From Phymatolithon calcareum (taxonomy: Eukaryota; Rhodophyta; Florideophyceae; Hapalidiales), in the NCBI GenBank assembly GCA_977006965.1, contig OZ345369.1:1922001-1986000 (forward strand): DNA of 64,000 bases, written 5' to 3'. This document shows, piece by piece, positions 10,419 through 20,662 of this stretch (the stretch's first letter is position 1; each line of letters starts with the position of its first letter). The position numbers and the translations under genes are program-made. The notes under the pieces are model-generated. The model saw only the letters and a list, made by a program, of their open reading frames with translations, had not been told where the DNA came from and ran no database searches.

Positions 10419-13400
10419 CTACAGTAAGAGCTCTCCTATGACAACTTGACCATCTACAAGAAAAGCTACAGCTTTTGAATTCAGCTTACTGTAGTAAAAT
10501 GCGTTACATTCAAATGGCATGGTGGCGACTTGAACTGTCTTCGCGTTCTGCCCTGCTGCGTAAATCCTGCCATTGACTTCGTGCATGATGAATCCAGAAA
10601 GTTGCATCTTGGTTCCAGTACTGGTGTCCAAAAGAAAATCCTCATCTGACGTTCGTACAACACACAAATCACTCCCAGCATCGAATTCAAGGCTTCTGAT
10701 CGAACCCACGAAATGTACACCGCCGTAATTGCCAAGCCCCGTTATCCCATCCTTCACGCATTCACCGCTATGCCCATCCCATACACGAACGGTTCCGTCC
10801 ATAGATCCCGAAACAATTCGACTTCCGTCCCCGTTCATTGCAACGCACCGCACCCAACCCTCGTGTCCACGGAGTGGTCCCGCCACGCATTCTCCGCTCT
10901 GCCCATCCCATACACGAACGGTTCCGTCATCAGATCCCGAAACAATTCGACTTCCGTCCCCGTTCATTGCAACGCACCGCACCCAACCCTCGTGTCCACG
11001 GAGTGGTCCCACCACGCATTCTCCGCTCTTCCCATCCCATACACGAACGGTTTTGTCCATAGATCCCGAAACAATTCGACTTCCGTCCCCGTTCATTGCA
11101 ACGCACTCCACACGACTCTCGTGTCCACGGAGTGGTCCCATCACGCATTCTCCGCTCTGCTCATCCCATATACGAACGGTTCCGTCATCAGCTCCCGAAA
11201 CAATTCGACTTCCGTCATCGTTCATTGCAACGCACTCCACACGACTCTCGTGTCCACGGAGTGGTCCCATCACGCATTCTCCGCTCTTCCCATCCCATAC
11301 ACGAACGGTTCCGTCATCAGATCCCGAAACAATTCGACTTCCGTCCCCGTTCATTGCAACGCACAGCACACGATCCTCGTGTCCACAGTGTGGTCCCACC
11401 ACGCATTCTCCGCTCTGCCCATCCCATACACGAACGGTTTTGTCCGAAGATCCCGAAACAATTCGACTTCCGTCCCCGTTCATTGCAACGCAGCACACAT
11501 CAAACTTGTGTCCACGGAGTGGTCCCGCCACGCATTCTCCGCTCTTCCCATCCCATACACGAACGGTTCCGTCCCAAGATCCCGAAACAATTCGACTTCC
11601 GTCATCGTTCATTGCAACGCACAGCACATTTTGACCGTTTCCACGAAGTGGTCCCAGCACGCATTCTCCGCTCTGCCCATCCCATACACGAACGGTTCCG
11701 TCATCAGATCCCGAAACAATTCGACTTCCGTCCCCGTTCATTGCAACGCACCACACCCAACCCTCGTGTCCACGGAGTGGTCCCGCCACGCATTCTCCGC
11801 TCTGCCCATCCCATACACGAACGGTTCCGTCATCAGATCCCGAAACAATTCGACTTCCGTCCCCGTTCATTGCAACGCACCGCACCCAACCCTCGTGTCC
11901 ACGGAGTGGTCCCACCACGCATTCTCCGCTCTGCCCATCCCATATACGAACGGTTTTGTCCATAGATCCCGAAACAATTCGACTTCCGTCCCCGTTCATT
12001 GCAACGCAGCACACATCAAACTTGTGTCCACGGAGTGGTCCCGCCACGCATTCTCCGCTATTCCCATCCCATACACGAACGGTTTCGTCATCAGATCCCG
12101 AAACAATTCGACTTCCGTCTCCGTTCATTGCAACACTCTTGATCACAACGTCATGACCCTTCAGTGTCTGCACAGTACACAGCGCTTGCAAATCGAAAAC
12201 ATGGATTTCCCGTCCTTGCACGACTGCAATTATATTTTGTACTTCACTCAAGCACAGTGCTATAATCTCCACCTCAAAGTCGATACGGGAGAGTTGCCTG
12301 GCATCCGCTCTCCATCGCACCTCTTGCACCGGCACATAGTGAGGCTTCGGAACATGCATCGACACACTTGACAGGAAGCGCTGCACAAACTCTGATGGTC
12401 TGTACTGCGAATGCAACCGCCCGTACATTTCAAACGGAGTTGCGTGAATATTCTTGTTGATGTTCACCCAGCTTTCTTCCAGGGCCCTCAGCACTGCGTC
12501 AGCCCCAATACTTCTCCCGCTACCATCCCATAATTCCTGAAAATCGTCCCGCAGAGCCACTATTCCTCCAACCTTCATTCGCCTCCTCGACCATCGTACA
12601 TCCGACAGCAACGATTCCAGTTCACATCCTTCATTCATAGCCAAGTGCCGAGCAAGGTTCTTTTCAATGTACCCATCCTCGCGTAGTTTTTCGCAATCCC
12701 ACCACTCGCGGCAATTGTACTTATTTGATTGCACCACGTTCCCAGCCTCTTTCCGCATGTATCCGTCGAGTAACCGTGCATGCCAAAGAGAAACACGATT
12801 GTTTTCAATAGACATCTTCTTGGCTTGTTCCAGCACGAGATCATGCAATGCTAGTCCGTCAACCTGTCCTGCTGGCGCTGTGTGCCTGCGCCGCAAAACT
12901 AGGTGCATATCTGAGAGTTTAGACATAAGTTGCTTAGTCACTCGCTCGTCAGTCTCCCACAGACGTTTTAGCGATGTCCGAGGAATCCAACCCTGCTTGC
13001 GTAGAACACTCAGCGCCTCAAACTTTTCTCTCACGCTCAATTCGCATCCAAGTTTCCTCCGACCTTCTGCGCCAAGCGCCCACTTTTCGCAATGCTGCAA
13101 ACTGGTCTCAACCACAGCCCTCAGTCCCCGGTACTCTTCAATACTTTCGTCTCCTACACTTTCGATGTTTTCTTTCAGCTCATGCGCATAGATTACTGCC
13201 GATAGACCAATGCTCCCACTGTTTTCTTCGATTACGTTGCGCAGACCCGTCCCAGCAGCACCTAATGCTACTGGCAGTCCAGCGCACACATCCAAGATGT
13301 CTTGAAATGCCGTCCAAGTGTCGCTTGATGCGTGAACACATTCAGTTTCAATCCCAGCATACTTGGCAAGAATCCTCAACGCCTGCTGCCCACGAACTTC

Positions 13401-14543
13401 GCGCGGAATGAACTTCACCTCGACGAACTGTTGCGAGATGGACTTCTCCCGTGTCGATATCACCATTGCACTTGATCGTGAGTTGCAAAGCAACAGCTTA
13501 AGCGAACTTAGATATCCAATAGGATGCCCGTCGAAAGACCAGATATCATCGCACACGAACAAGGTACGCCTTCCTTTGAACCACAAAGACGCTTGTTTAG
13601 CAGCTGATTCTGCAGATCGCTTAGTTGTGATATCCCTGGCAACAGACTTGCCGCCCGAGCTTTCAACAAAGTGTGCAACACCTTCAATCACATCCTCTTC
13701 AGCAGCGTCTTGTCCAAGAGTGATGAAGAACACCCCGTCCAAGTACTTGTTCTTAACTTCTGGTTCACGGCAAACACCCTGAAGTGCAACAGTTTTCCCC
13801 ACTCCACCCATTCCCACTGCCCCAACCAGACTTGCACTAACAGCAGCCGTTACCCTTGCACTGGCACAGTTCGACAATATTTCACGCTTCAAGAATGCCT
13901 CCATAGTATCACCACTGAAGTTTAGCACCACATTCTTTGGAAGCGGCGGCTCATCAAAATGCGCAACGTATTCGTCACATGCAATCATGTCATTACTTCT
14001 CATGGAAGGGGTAACGAGAGCTATTGATACACGTTCAATCGCGGGTTGAACCTCCTTCCATATCGCATCAAGTTTTTCAAGCGCTGTTTTCACCTTGTTC
14101 GCCCTAGCGAATAGCTTGGCCTCATTCACTGGACGACCGTCAACACTTCGATTCCTGTTCCGCAATGAATGACGCCCTCGTTTCGACGGGTTACCGACTA
14201 CATGAGAGCTCCCACTCGCATACGCGCGAGAGCTCTCTCTTGTAAACTCTTCCTCCAGGCTCTTCAAGATGTCCTCTGCCGTTCTCAGGGATTCCTCAAC
14301 TTGCTTGAGAATGTCGCGAAATGTGCTTATAGCACGTTCCCCAATGGATTCCTTGTCATCCACGAGCGTTGCTTCGATACTTCTAACACTTCTTTTGCAG
14401 TCTTCGAACGACTTGATTGAAGAATGCCAGTTGCCGGGCAGTGACCCGAAGTCTTCGCAGCGAATCTTTAGGTTGGACAATCTCTGTGCCAACTGATTGA
14501 TTATGCCGACAACTCCGAGCACAGGACCTACGGCTTCGGCCAT
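10419..14543 (-). CDS. NLR-like receptor: NB-ARC ATPase with 11 near-identical WD40 repeats
   Basis: A 1374-residue protein (first ATG 14543, good context GCCGGAATGG; the frame is open a little further upstream without ATG). Residues 1-200 are a helical N-terminal region of unknown type. The NB-ARC module follows: P-loop Gly-Met-Gly-Gly-Val-Gly-Lys-Thr at 244-251, Walker B Leu-Phe-Val-Cys-Asp-Asp-Ile-Trp at 328-335, sensor-like Val-Ile-Ser-Thr-Arg-Glu, and Gly-Leu-Pro-Val-Ala-Leu at 422-427. A helical linker leads to eleven consecutive 43-residue WD40 units (DNA about 10740-12160, 129-bp period), each ending in Val-Arg-Val/Ile-Trp-Asp, with a degenerate blade at each end. This is the STAND/NLR plan: the repeats sense, the NTPase switches, and the N-terminus should signal. 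Differences between repeats are concentrated at a few positions, as in fungal HET-E/D/R proteins. No TIR, coiled-coil or death-fold effector is recognisable. A cytosolic role in self/non-self or microbe sensing is inferred. Confidence 0.9.
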   Translation of the reverse strand: MAEAVGPVLGVVGIINQLAQRLSNLKIRCEDFGSLPGNWHSSIKSFEDCKRSVRSIEATLVDDKESIGERAISTFRDILKQVEESLRTAEDILKSLEEEFTRESSRAYASGSSHVVGNPSKRGRHSLRNRNRSVDGRPVNEAKLFARANKVKTALEKLDAIWKEVQPAIERVSIALVTPSMRSNDMIACDEYVAHFDEPPLPKNVVLNFSGDTMEAFLKREILSNCASARVTAAVSASLVGAVGMGGVGKTVALQGVCREPEVKNKYLDGVFFITLGQDAAEEDVIEGVAHFVESSGGKSVARDITTKRSAESAAKQASLWFKGRRTLFVCDDIWSFDGHPIGYLSSLKLLLCNSRSSAMVISTREKSISQQFVEVKFIPREVRGQQALRILAKYAGIETECVHASSDTWTAFQDILDVCAGLPVALGAAGTGLRNVIEENSGSIGLSAVIYAHELKENIESVGDESIEEYRGLRAVVETSLQHCEKWALGAEGRRKLGCELSVREKFEALSVLRKQGWIPRTSLKRLWETDERVTKQLMSKLSDMHLVLRRRHTAPAGQVDGLALHDLVLEQAKKMSIENNRVSLWHARLLDGYMRKEAGNVVQSNKYNCREWWDCEKLREDGYIEKNLARHLAMNEGCELESLLSDVRWSRRRMKVGGIVALRDDFQELWDGSGRSIGADAVLRALEESWVNINKNIHATPFEMYGRLHSQYRPSEFVQRFLSSVSMHVPKPHYVPVQEVRWRADARQLSRIDFEVEIIALCLSEVQNIIAVVQGREIHVFDLQALCTVQTLKGHDVVIKSVAMNGDGSRIVSGSDDETVRVWDGNSGECVAGPLRGHKFDVCCVAMNGDGSRIVSGSMDKTVRIWDGQSGECVVGPLRGHEGWVRCVAMNGDGSRIVSGSDDGTVRVWDGQSGECVAGPLRGHEGWVWCVAMNGDGSRIVSGSDDGTVRVWDGQSGECVLGPLRGNGQNVLCVAMNDDGSRIVSGSWDGTVRVWDGKSGECVAGPLRGHKFDVCCVAMNGDGSRIVSGSSDKTVRVWDGQSGECVVGPHCGHEDRVLCVAMNGDGSRIVSGSDDGTVRVWDGKSGECVMGPLRGHESRVECVAMNDDGSRIVSGADDGTVRIWDEQSGECVMGPLRGHESRVECVAMNGDGSRIVSGSMDKTVRVWDGKSGECVVGPLRGHEGWVRCVAMNGDGSRIVSGSDDGTVRVWDGQSGECVAGPLRGHEGWVRCVAMNGDGSRIVSGSMDGTVRVWDGHSGECVKDGITGLGNYGGVHFVGSIRSLEFDAGSDLCVVRTSDEDFLLDTSTGTKMQLSGFIMHEVNGRIYAAGQNAKTVQVATMPFECNAFYYSKLNSKAVAFLVDGQVVIGELLL
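10740..12160 (-). repeat. Tandem 129-bp repeats encoding WD40 units
   Basis: Eleven tandem copies of a 129-bp unit inside the NB-ARC-WD40 gene. Long stretches such as the codons for Met-Asn-Gly-Asp-Gly-Ser-Arg-Ile-Val-Ser-Gly are identical or nearly so at the DNA level, implying recent duplication or ongoing gene conversion. The copies vary mainly at the residues after Gly-His (Lys-Phe-Asp, Glu-Gly-Trp, Gly-Gln-Asn, Glu-Asp-Arg, Glu-Ser-Arg) and at the two positions flanking Asp before Thr-Val-Arg. The regularity also opens a long antisense frame, which I do not consider a gene. Confidence 0.92.
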
Positions 14544-16647
14544 TCCGGCAAAGGGAAAAGACAAGGTACACCCTAAGCTGTGAGCTTACCACCTTGTGTG
14601 GCGTGCTTTGCAAAACTCCTCAAGCGGGATCGGAGGACGTGAACACGAGTGTCCTCAGGAATCAGTCTTGGTGGAAGTGTGTCTCTGTGCGCAGGCGTCG
14701 TTTTAACGAGTAGACAATCACCGTACAGGAGACACCTGCAGTTGCACCTACAGGTGCTAGTGTGCGTAGAGTATACAGTACAGAAATTATACAGCAGCAC
14801 CCCGAAAAATCTGAAGCGGGTGCAAGGTGATCATACAGTAGAGAAACTATTCAGGATACTAAATTAGAAATAAATTCGAATTTATTTCTAATTTAGTATC
14901 CTGAATAGTTTCTCTACTGTATGATCACCTTGCACATGTATACATGTCTAATGAATTAATTTATTAGAAATAAATTGTTTACATATCTAATTTACTGTAG
15001 TATACCGTACGATCGAGAATGCACGAGAAGACACTCTATCATACAGTATGCATTCTCTTCCGAGAAAAACGATTGCATCCTCCTTTTCAGGGTGAGCGTT
15101 TGCGCGTGATCTTGATCATCATGAGCATGTACTGATACACCATCAACTGCAATAGCGCCTTGGTACACTTTTGGGACTGGGCATTTCTGTTTCAACTTTT
15201 CTGCATGTCGATATTGGTCAGCCAAAAATGAGTCACGCTGCTTGACATGAAGATCGCACTTTGGCACTTTGGCTTGTACCGGTACACAGAGTGACATCAG
15301 CTCGCGCCGTCGTGATGAGCTCCACTTGTCCTCGGGTCATGTCCACGAGCGTCCCACAACCGGCATCCGTTGTCAACCGAGAAGTCCAACCGACCAACCG
15401 CCGATTACACAGCTCAGTTGGTGTCCGACTGCGGCCGCAGCGCAGACGATGATTAGTGCAGCTACAATGGGAACATAGTACGTAGTTTACGCACGTCATC
15501 TTGTTTGTTTTTCGAGGCGCAACAGAAGCAGATGGTGGAACACTGCGACGGGCACGAAAAACCGGTGCTGGGTGCCGCTGATACAAGTCGGCGGTATGCG
15601 CCCTGTATCAAAGCGCAGCACGATGCAGAGAGAGGCCGCAATCCTGTCGCCAGTGTAGCCGAAGTCGGAGCTTCCTCTACTCGTCCGCTTACAATCGAGT
15701 AAGGCTGTGCAGTGCTTTCGGAAAGCGCGTGATCACGACGCAGGTACGACAAGCAAAGCGCACCAGTAGTGGACTTGGTGGTGCTTCCGCGCGAGCTGCT
15801 GCTTCACGCGCCGCAACCGCTCCTGCTCATGTGGCCTGCAACAGCCTCTTTAAAACGTCTACCCTGTGGATTGGAGCCGTCGTGGGAACGAACAGTCCCG
15901 AAGTAGACTTTGACCAGCTGATCACTGCTGTAACTTCCCACGATCAACATCCTGAAAAGGCTCATCGCATCCTTGTGCGGAAAGCCCGGCTTAGGTCATC
16001 GGTTGTAACGCTGGAAAGGACACTTGCCAGCTCCACTGCAACGCGCAGCGCCTTCAAGACGGAGGCATACGAACTACAACTTCACATCGCATTCTTGAAG
16101 TGGCAAGTCGAAGGGGCAGCGGCAGACAAGGTCATCCGTCACTGTTGCCAACGCCACTATTGTGGATAACTTTATGGATTCACATGGCAGGGGCGGGGAA
16201 ACATCCGTCAGCTTGCCTCATTGCTGCGACAGCAGGCCGGCTTCAACCTCAAGCAAATACAGGTGCACGGTATCATCCAGCGGAAAACTGGCGCGCAGGA
16301 CCATCTTCTGGTGTCTTCCATCCGTGGCGTATTGGCTGGTTCGGTCAGTAGGAGCACACCTATGCATGGAAGACAGAACATATGGTTATGGTCCTGCATA
16401 TTGTAGTGCATGTGAATGCCCTAATACGAGAGGTTACGATTCCCGCGCAGGTGCAAGCCAAGCCGAACAAGAAGCGCAAGAAGCGCTACGAGCCGTCAGT
16501 GCGCAATCCGTGCACTTGCTCAGCATGCGGGCGGATGAGGCACATCTCCGGAAACAGTCCTTGTCATAACATCAACCGAATTGCCGACGCCGACCAAAGT
16601 GACCGAGGGGATCACTCCTCAACTCACGTAAATGGGGATATTGGCAT
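14544..16647. other. Repeat-rich spacer
   Basis: No intact gene. It holds a perfect palindrome at 14820-14935 and AT-rich sequence echoing its motifs (TTAGAAATAAATT near 14964). Short frames cover 15230-16690 on both strands. One at 16382-16690 carries a Cys-x2-Cys-x4-His-x6-Cys stretch after a Lys/Arg-rich run, resembling the zinc knuckle at the C-terminus of some transposases. I do not assign a family. Confidence 0.35.
14820..14935. repeat. Perfect 116-bp palindrome
   Basis: Bases 14820-14877 are the exact reverse complement of 14878-14935, with no spacer and no mismatch in 58 pairs; pairing stops at 14819/14936. The centre is TTCGAA (14875-14880). The arms are AT-rich and contain TTAGTATCC and TCTCTACTGTATGATCACC. 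Such a sequence can extrude a cruciform and resembles a foldback MITE. A perfect spacerless palindrome can also come from an assembly or library artefact. Confidence 0.95.
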
Positions 16648-18803
16648 CAGGGGCCGAGCTAATTTGATTGCAGGGGATTGTTGTCTATGAAGCAATCTCG
16701 CATTCGACTTGCTCCCGGAATATTTTTGCAATCCTAACTGCAATCCCAGCTCTCAACAGGGAGCAATCCCTACTGTAATTCAACGATTCGCAATCAATCC
16801 CAACTTCAATTCGATAAATCCGCTACTTTTTCTGAGGCGTACCTCCGCACTTCTGTCGTAATTAAGTGGATTTATTGAGAAGGTACCATGTGTCCCAACG
16901 TGAGGAAAGTCGGCACCTTTCTTAGCATTCTACTGCACTTGAAATTTCGGTTCCTTAATCAGAATTACTTAGTATCGCGTCGATGGCTCGGGCCAAGTTG
17001 GTCTCCTCTGTGGGTCCATGTTGGCTTCCTCAGGATGCTCTTCAGTATTCTAACTGCCCATGCTCCTTGACTGCCCATTTCTTCTATTAGGTTGGGAGGA
17101 TTTCTTGGAAACTGACCTACAAACCATCTTGCACAGAGAAGTCTGTGCCTGCCTTCTTTCATCCTCACTGCTTGGTGCGGTAGACCATTCTTGGAAAATG
17201 TAATTTTCCTAGCGCGGCGTTCTTCTTGTTGTTCCCAGGCTAGCCGGAGGGCTCTCCTGTCTTGGATATCGGTTGGTGTGCTCGATTTTCACATGCGGTC
17301 CAGCGTCTCGAGTTCCAGCTCTGCCCCCGCGTCGCGTGTCTCCTCCACAACCTTCCTAAGTCTTCGCGTTAACTTCGAGAGCAGGTGCTGTCGGTGGAGC
17401 TCCCATGGTTCTATTTGGCATAGCTTCCTTAGTCTTTTCCAGTGCCGCCCTGCCCACTTTCCAAACAGTATCGTTGCGATGTCCTTTTGGACTTGCACTG
17501 CTGCTCTCGATACTCGGATTGCGTCATGAGTTATATGCGCGGCGTACTCATATACCGGCCTGATGAATGCTTTGAAAAGCCTGATGCATTTTTCTGTGTT
17601 GTATCCTTTCCTTGTCATGCCTAGAGTGCTCATGAGCCGAACTTTTGCGCCAGCGCTTTCGAATCGCTCCAGGAGTCGGTCGTCACGAATTCCGTTCTCG
17701 TTGATTGTCGTACCGAGATATTATGCAGTGCTTCTTTTTTGAAATTCCTCGTTCGCCAGAAGAAACGATTGTCTGATCCTTCGACCTGGCAGTATGACGG
17801 AGCACTTTCCGGTTGACCAAGTCATTCGATAGACCTGCGCCCATTCGGAGCATTCGTTGAGCATTTCCCGGAGCTCTTCTTCATTGCTCACCATTAGTAT
17901 GACGTCGTCGGCAAACATATTCAAGCGAAGACTCGCATTAGAATCGTTGAAGCTCAGGGCCGTGATCTTTTCTGCCAAGGTGTCCATCAGAATATTGAAC
18001 AGTGTGGGGCTAATGGGGGATCCTTGGGGGACTCCACGCTCGCTTATACCTTGTGTTTTTCCTGCGTCATTCATAACCGTGAAGAGGGTCTTCTGTCGCG
18101 AGAGCGAAGCCAACGATGCCACGTTTGTGGATAATCTGAGGTCAATTTCTCGCATTAACTCCTCTCGTGGTACCCGATCGTATGCTGACTTCAAGTCAAG
18201 TATGGCTTTCGTCTTTCTTCCTTGTTTTACGGCTGCTGTATAACGGAGGATGGCTCTTTCTGTGCCTTTTCTAGGTTGGATCCGGACTTCTGTCCACACC
18301 TCACATTTGCAGATTTCCTTCGCAACAGTCTTTTTTTATTAATTCTTCAAATAATCTACAATTCCAAGTGACACAGGGACCACTTTGATGATTAGCGGAC
18401 GCTTGGTACAGTACTCTAGGGGCTCATGGAATACCACAAACACATACAAAACATGACAAAGAAATCAAAAACTCTCGGCTGGCAACAGGTATCAGAAAGG
18501 TAACGAATCATGCAAACATATTCTGACCAGGTCCCATCGAACGATCGATCAAAATACAAGTATCACGTACTTTCGGCAAGTTCCTCATGCACAGTGTCTT
18601 CTTGCAGTCGGCTCTGAGTGCGCTCTGGACTTCCCATTGGCAATCTCCAATGACGAGTACAGCATGGCGTGCAATCCCATATGCATTTCTGGGGGCTCCT
18701 TTTCATTGCAATCCCAAAGGAAATCTCAATCCATGAAGCAATCCCCCAAAATTGCAATTGCGAGCAAGCACTTGGCAGCGCAATCAAATTGGCTCCACCC
18801 CTG
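16648..18803. mobile_element. hAT-like element ends (inverted pair) enclosing a LINE relic
   Basis: The block starting CAGGGGCCGAGC at 16648 and continuing to AATTTGATTGC is repeated in inverted orientation at 18780-18803, matching at 21 of 24 positions. Both ends carry many subterminal GCAATC/GATTGC motifs (about seven in 16660-16800, five or six in 18665-18785). CAGGG at the tips plus motif-rich subterminal DNA is typical of hAT transposons. I cannot find the expected 8-bp target duplication (flanks ATTGGCAT and GCCGAAAT), so these may be ends of two elements, or the flanks have decayed. No transposase lies inside; the interior is mainly the minus-strand reverse-transcriptase relic. Confidence 0.5.
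16965..18420 (-). mobile_element. LINE relic: reverse transcriptase domain, frameshifted
   Basis: The minus-strand piece 18299-17721 encodes reverse-transcriptase motifs in order: Asp-Leu-Lys-Ser-Ala-Tyr-Asp-Arg-Val-Pro, Gly-Val-Pro-Gln-Gly-Ser-Pro-Ile-Ser-Pro-Thr-Leu-Phe-Asn, and the catalytic Met-Phe-Ala-Asp-Asp box. A second piece, 17633-17289, continues after a break near 17640-17720 with Leu-Phe-Lys-Ala-Phe-Ile-Arg-Pro-Val-Tyr-Glu-Tyr, the thumb region of non-LTR reverse transcriptases. Upstream sequence to about 18420 can be read as more of the domain in shifted frames; a further piece reaches 16965. There is no endonuclease domain. The copy is dead. Whether it is the same family as the RNase H copies at 5.6-8.1 kb cannot be told, because the parts do not overlap. 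Confidence 0.78.
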
Positions 18804-20537
18804 GCCGAAATTCTCGAGCAGTCAGTCAAATCCAGACATCCACTCATTCAAACGATCTGGATGACACTGGTGAACTTGGAACCTTCCGCGCACTGTCCAA
18901 GCATCCTGTGTCCCCGAGACAGACGGAGAGCAAGATCATTCTCGCAAGTTGCACTTTGTGGCGCATGCAGGGACTTTCGCCTCCAAACTCTCCCATGGTA
19001 TTCAACTTGGAGTTTGGTGGAGAAACTTATTGCTTCCCAAGTGCCTTCTCTGCCTCCTGCACGCACCTTTCGGGACGGGTCCCTTCGCAGCAACCGAAGG
19101 GATCCTGTGCCGCGCGCGGGTGCGTGCATTACAGGACATGTATTCAAGGGCATCTCGGGTGAACTGTGGAAGCGTAGCGATGAAAACGCAGCTAAGTGGT
19201 GGCCTCAATATGACAACAAATCAAAGCTCGATCCAGCAATGCACGAGTACCGCCGAGTTTTGATCCATATGGCAACAATTACCAATCTGAGCGAGTGTGC
19301 CTTGGATTTCCTCGATTGTCCAGAAGGACGAGAAAAATGAATACTATCAGTTCTGTTCCGACGTGCTGTTAGGGAAGTGGAGGAACTGGATGAGACTCTC
19401 GACGTCCAACGAGGATGAGATCAATATCGTCTTTCGCCTTGATCACAGTACCTTATGCAGGGCTTGCAAGACCTATGGACTCAAAGAATCAAATGCCGCC
19501 CTGATATATTGGAGGAAGGTAAACAGGGATACTTCCATGATAACTCCTGTCTCATTCAATATGGTGGCACGTGCATGGCTATCTGGGAAGTCATCTTCTG
19601 TTTCTGCTCAGAGCCTGTCCAGCCTTGGTCGTTTGGAGGGGATCCAGAGTCAGTTTTATTTGACAAGCATCCTCTTAATGACCGAAATGCTAACTGTTTT
19701 TCCAATGAGCACAAGCGCATCCGCTGGCAACGAAGCTGCTTTTTGCACCTCGATGCAGTTTCGTTCCGCCGTCGAGTAATCAGGTGGTGCACGAAGCTGA
19801 ACAACAGTAAAGATGACTACTGACTGCTAAGAGTGCCCAAGTAGTCAGTTACAATTAGGCCCCTGTGCTACACCAATGTTGCATTGAAAGCCAAGACGCG
19901 ATAGTCGCAATTTCGGGCATCGCCTGACCTAACGTCGTCACTAGAACATGCAGAGGTCCGTCTACAACTCGTTGAAAGATTCAGTGATATCAACAGCGTC
20001 TAATAGAGGCCACTCACGGCGAACGGTTTGAAATTCTCTGCGATGACGCAGACATACTGGATGCGGTATTGCTTTCGGCAGGAGCCGCCCAGCGACTGTA
20101 TCCCCATCGAGTCAAGGGGACGGATGGCGGCTGTGCAAATGAGAACGTTGGCTGTCCGGCAACTTGGAACTTTTCAGAGCTCTCTGCAGCTATGGAGTAA
20201 TGCGCCAACGTGTGGTCGCGATCAGTGGGTGGTCCGCAAGGCTGCAACTCGACTGTGACGGCATTTAAGGCCGTCGATGGCAACATTGTGTCTGAAAGAG
20301 CTGATGTTCCTCTCGGTGTTTGGTCCTACCAGTAGGAGGGCCCATCTAGTATCACCGCACGTACCAGGAATCCTCTGCTTAAGGGATTGGACGACACGGC
20401 TGAGATGCCTGAGGCTGATATTTAACGGAGCGCCATTATGGAGAAATCAAAACTGGGTGAGTACTTTGGTATCACAGCGGTAATTGAGCTGGTTGTGCTC
20501 CAACACATTTTATCGTCATCGCAGATTGGCCCTGACG
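18804..20537. other. Spacer with possible transposase debris
   Basis: No intact gene. A plus-strand frame at 19297-19779 ends in Phe-Pro-Met-Ser-Thr-Ser-Ala-Ser-Ala-Gly-Asn-Glu-Ala-Ala-Phe-Cys, which can be laid over the Ser-Ala-x2-Glu-Arg-x-Phe-Ser motif of the hAT C-terminal dimerisation region. The match lacks the conserved Arg and is weak. The frame at 18669-19340 matches nothing I recognise. Confidence 0.25.
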
Positions 20538-20662
20538 TGGAAGATGAGTTCGAACGACTCACACGTGCACTTGTTCGTACAGAAATATGAATCAAGAAGG
20601 TCATGAGTGACTAGACTACGCTACATTAGAAACCGTTCGAAAAGCGAGACCTGGTACGCCTA
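20538..20662. repeat. Left part of a dispersed repeat interrupted by a transposon
   Basis: This stretch aligns with 37249-37373. Exact shared runs include GACTCACACGTGCACTT, GGTCATGAG, AGACTACGCTACATTAGA and AACCGTTCGAA. The alignment stops at CTAG (20660-20663) and resumes at CTAG (22699-22702), continuing to about 22740 opposite 37371-37412. The repeat was therefore one piece before the 2.04-kb element entered. Confidence 0.75.

Noticed and set aside
10713-12371. 552-residue plus-strand open frame opposite the WD40 repeats
   Set aside because: It is the antisense of a 129-bp tandem repeat; because the period is a multiple of three, a stop-free antisense frame in one repeat is stop-free in all. 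Its product is a low-complexity repeat with no known motif.
19297-19779. Firm assignment of a hAT transposase
   Set aside because: Only one short motif resembles the hAT dimerisation region and its conserved Arg is missing; it is kept as a low-confidence note.
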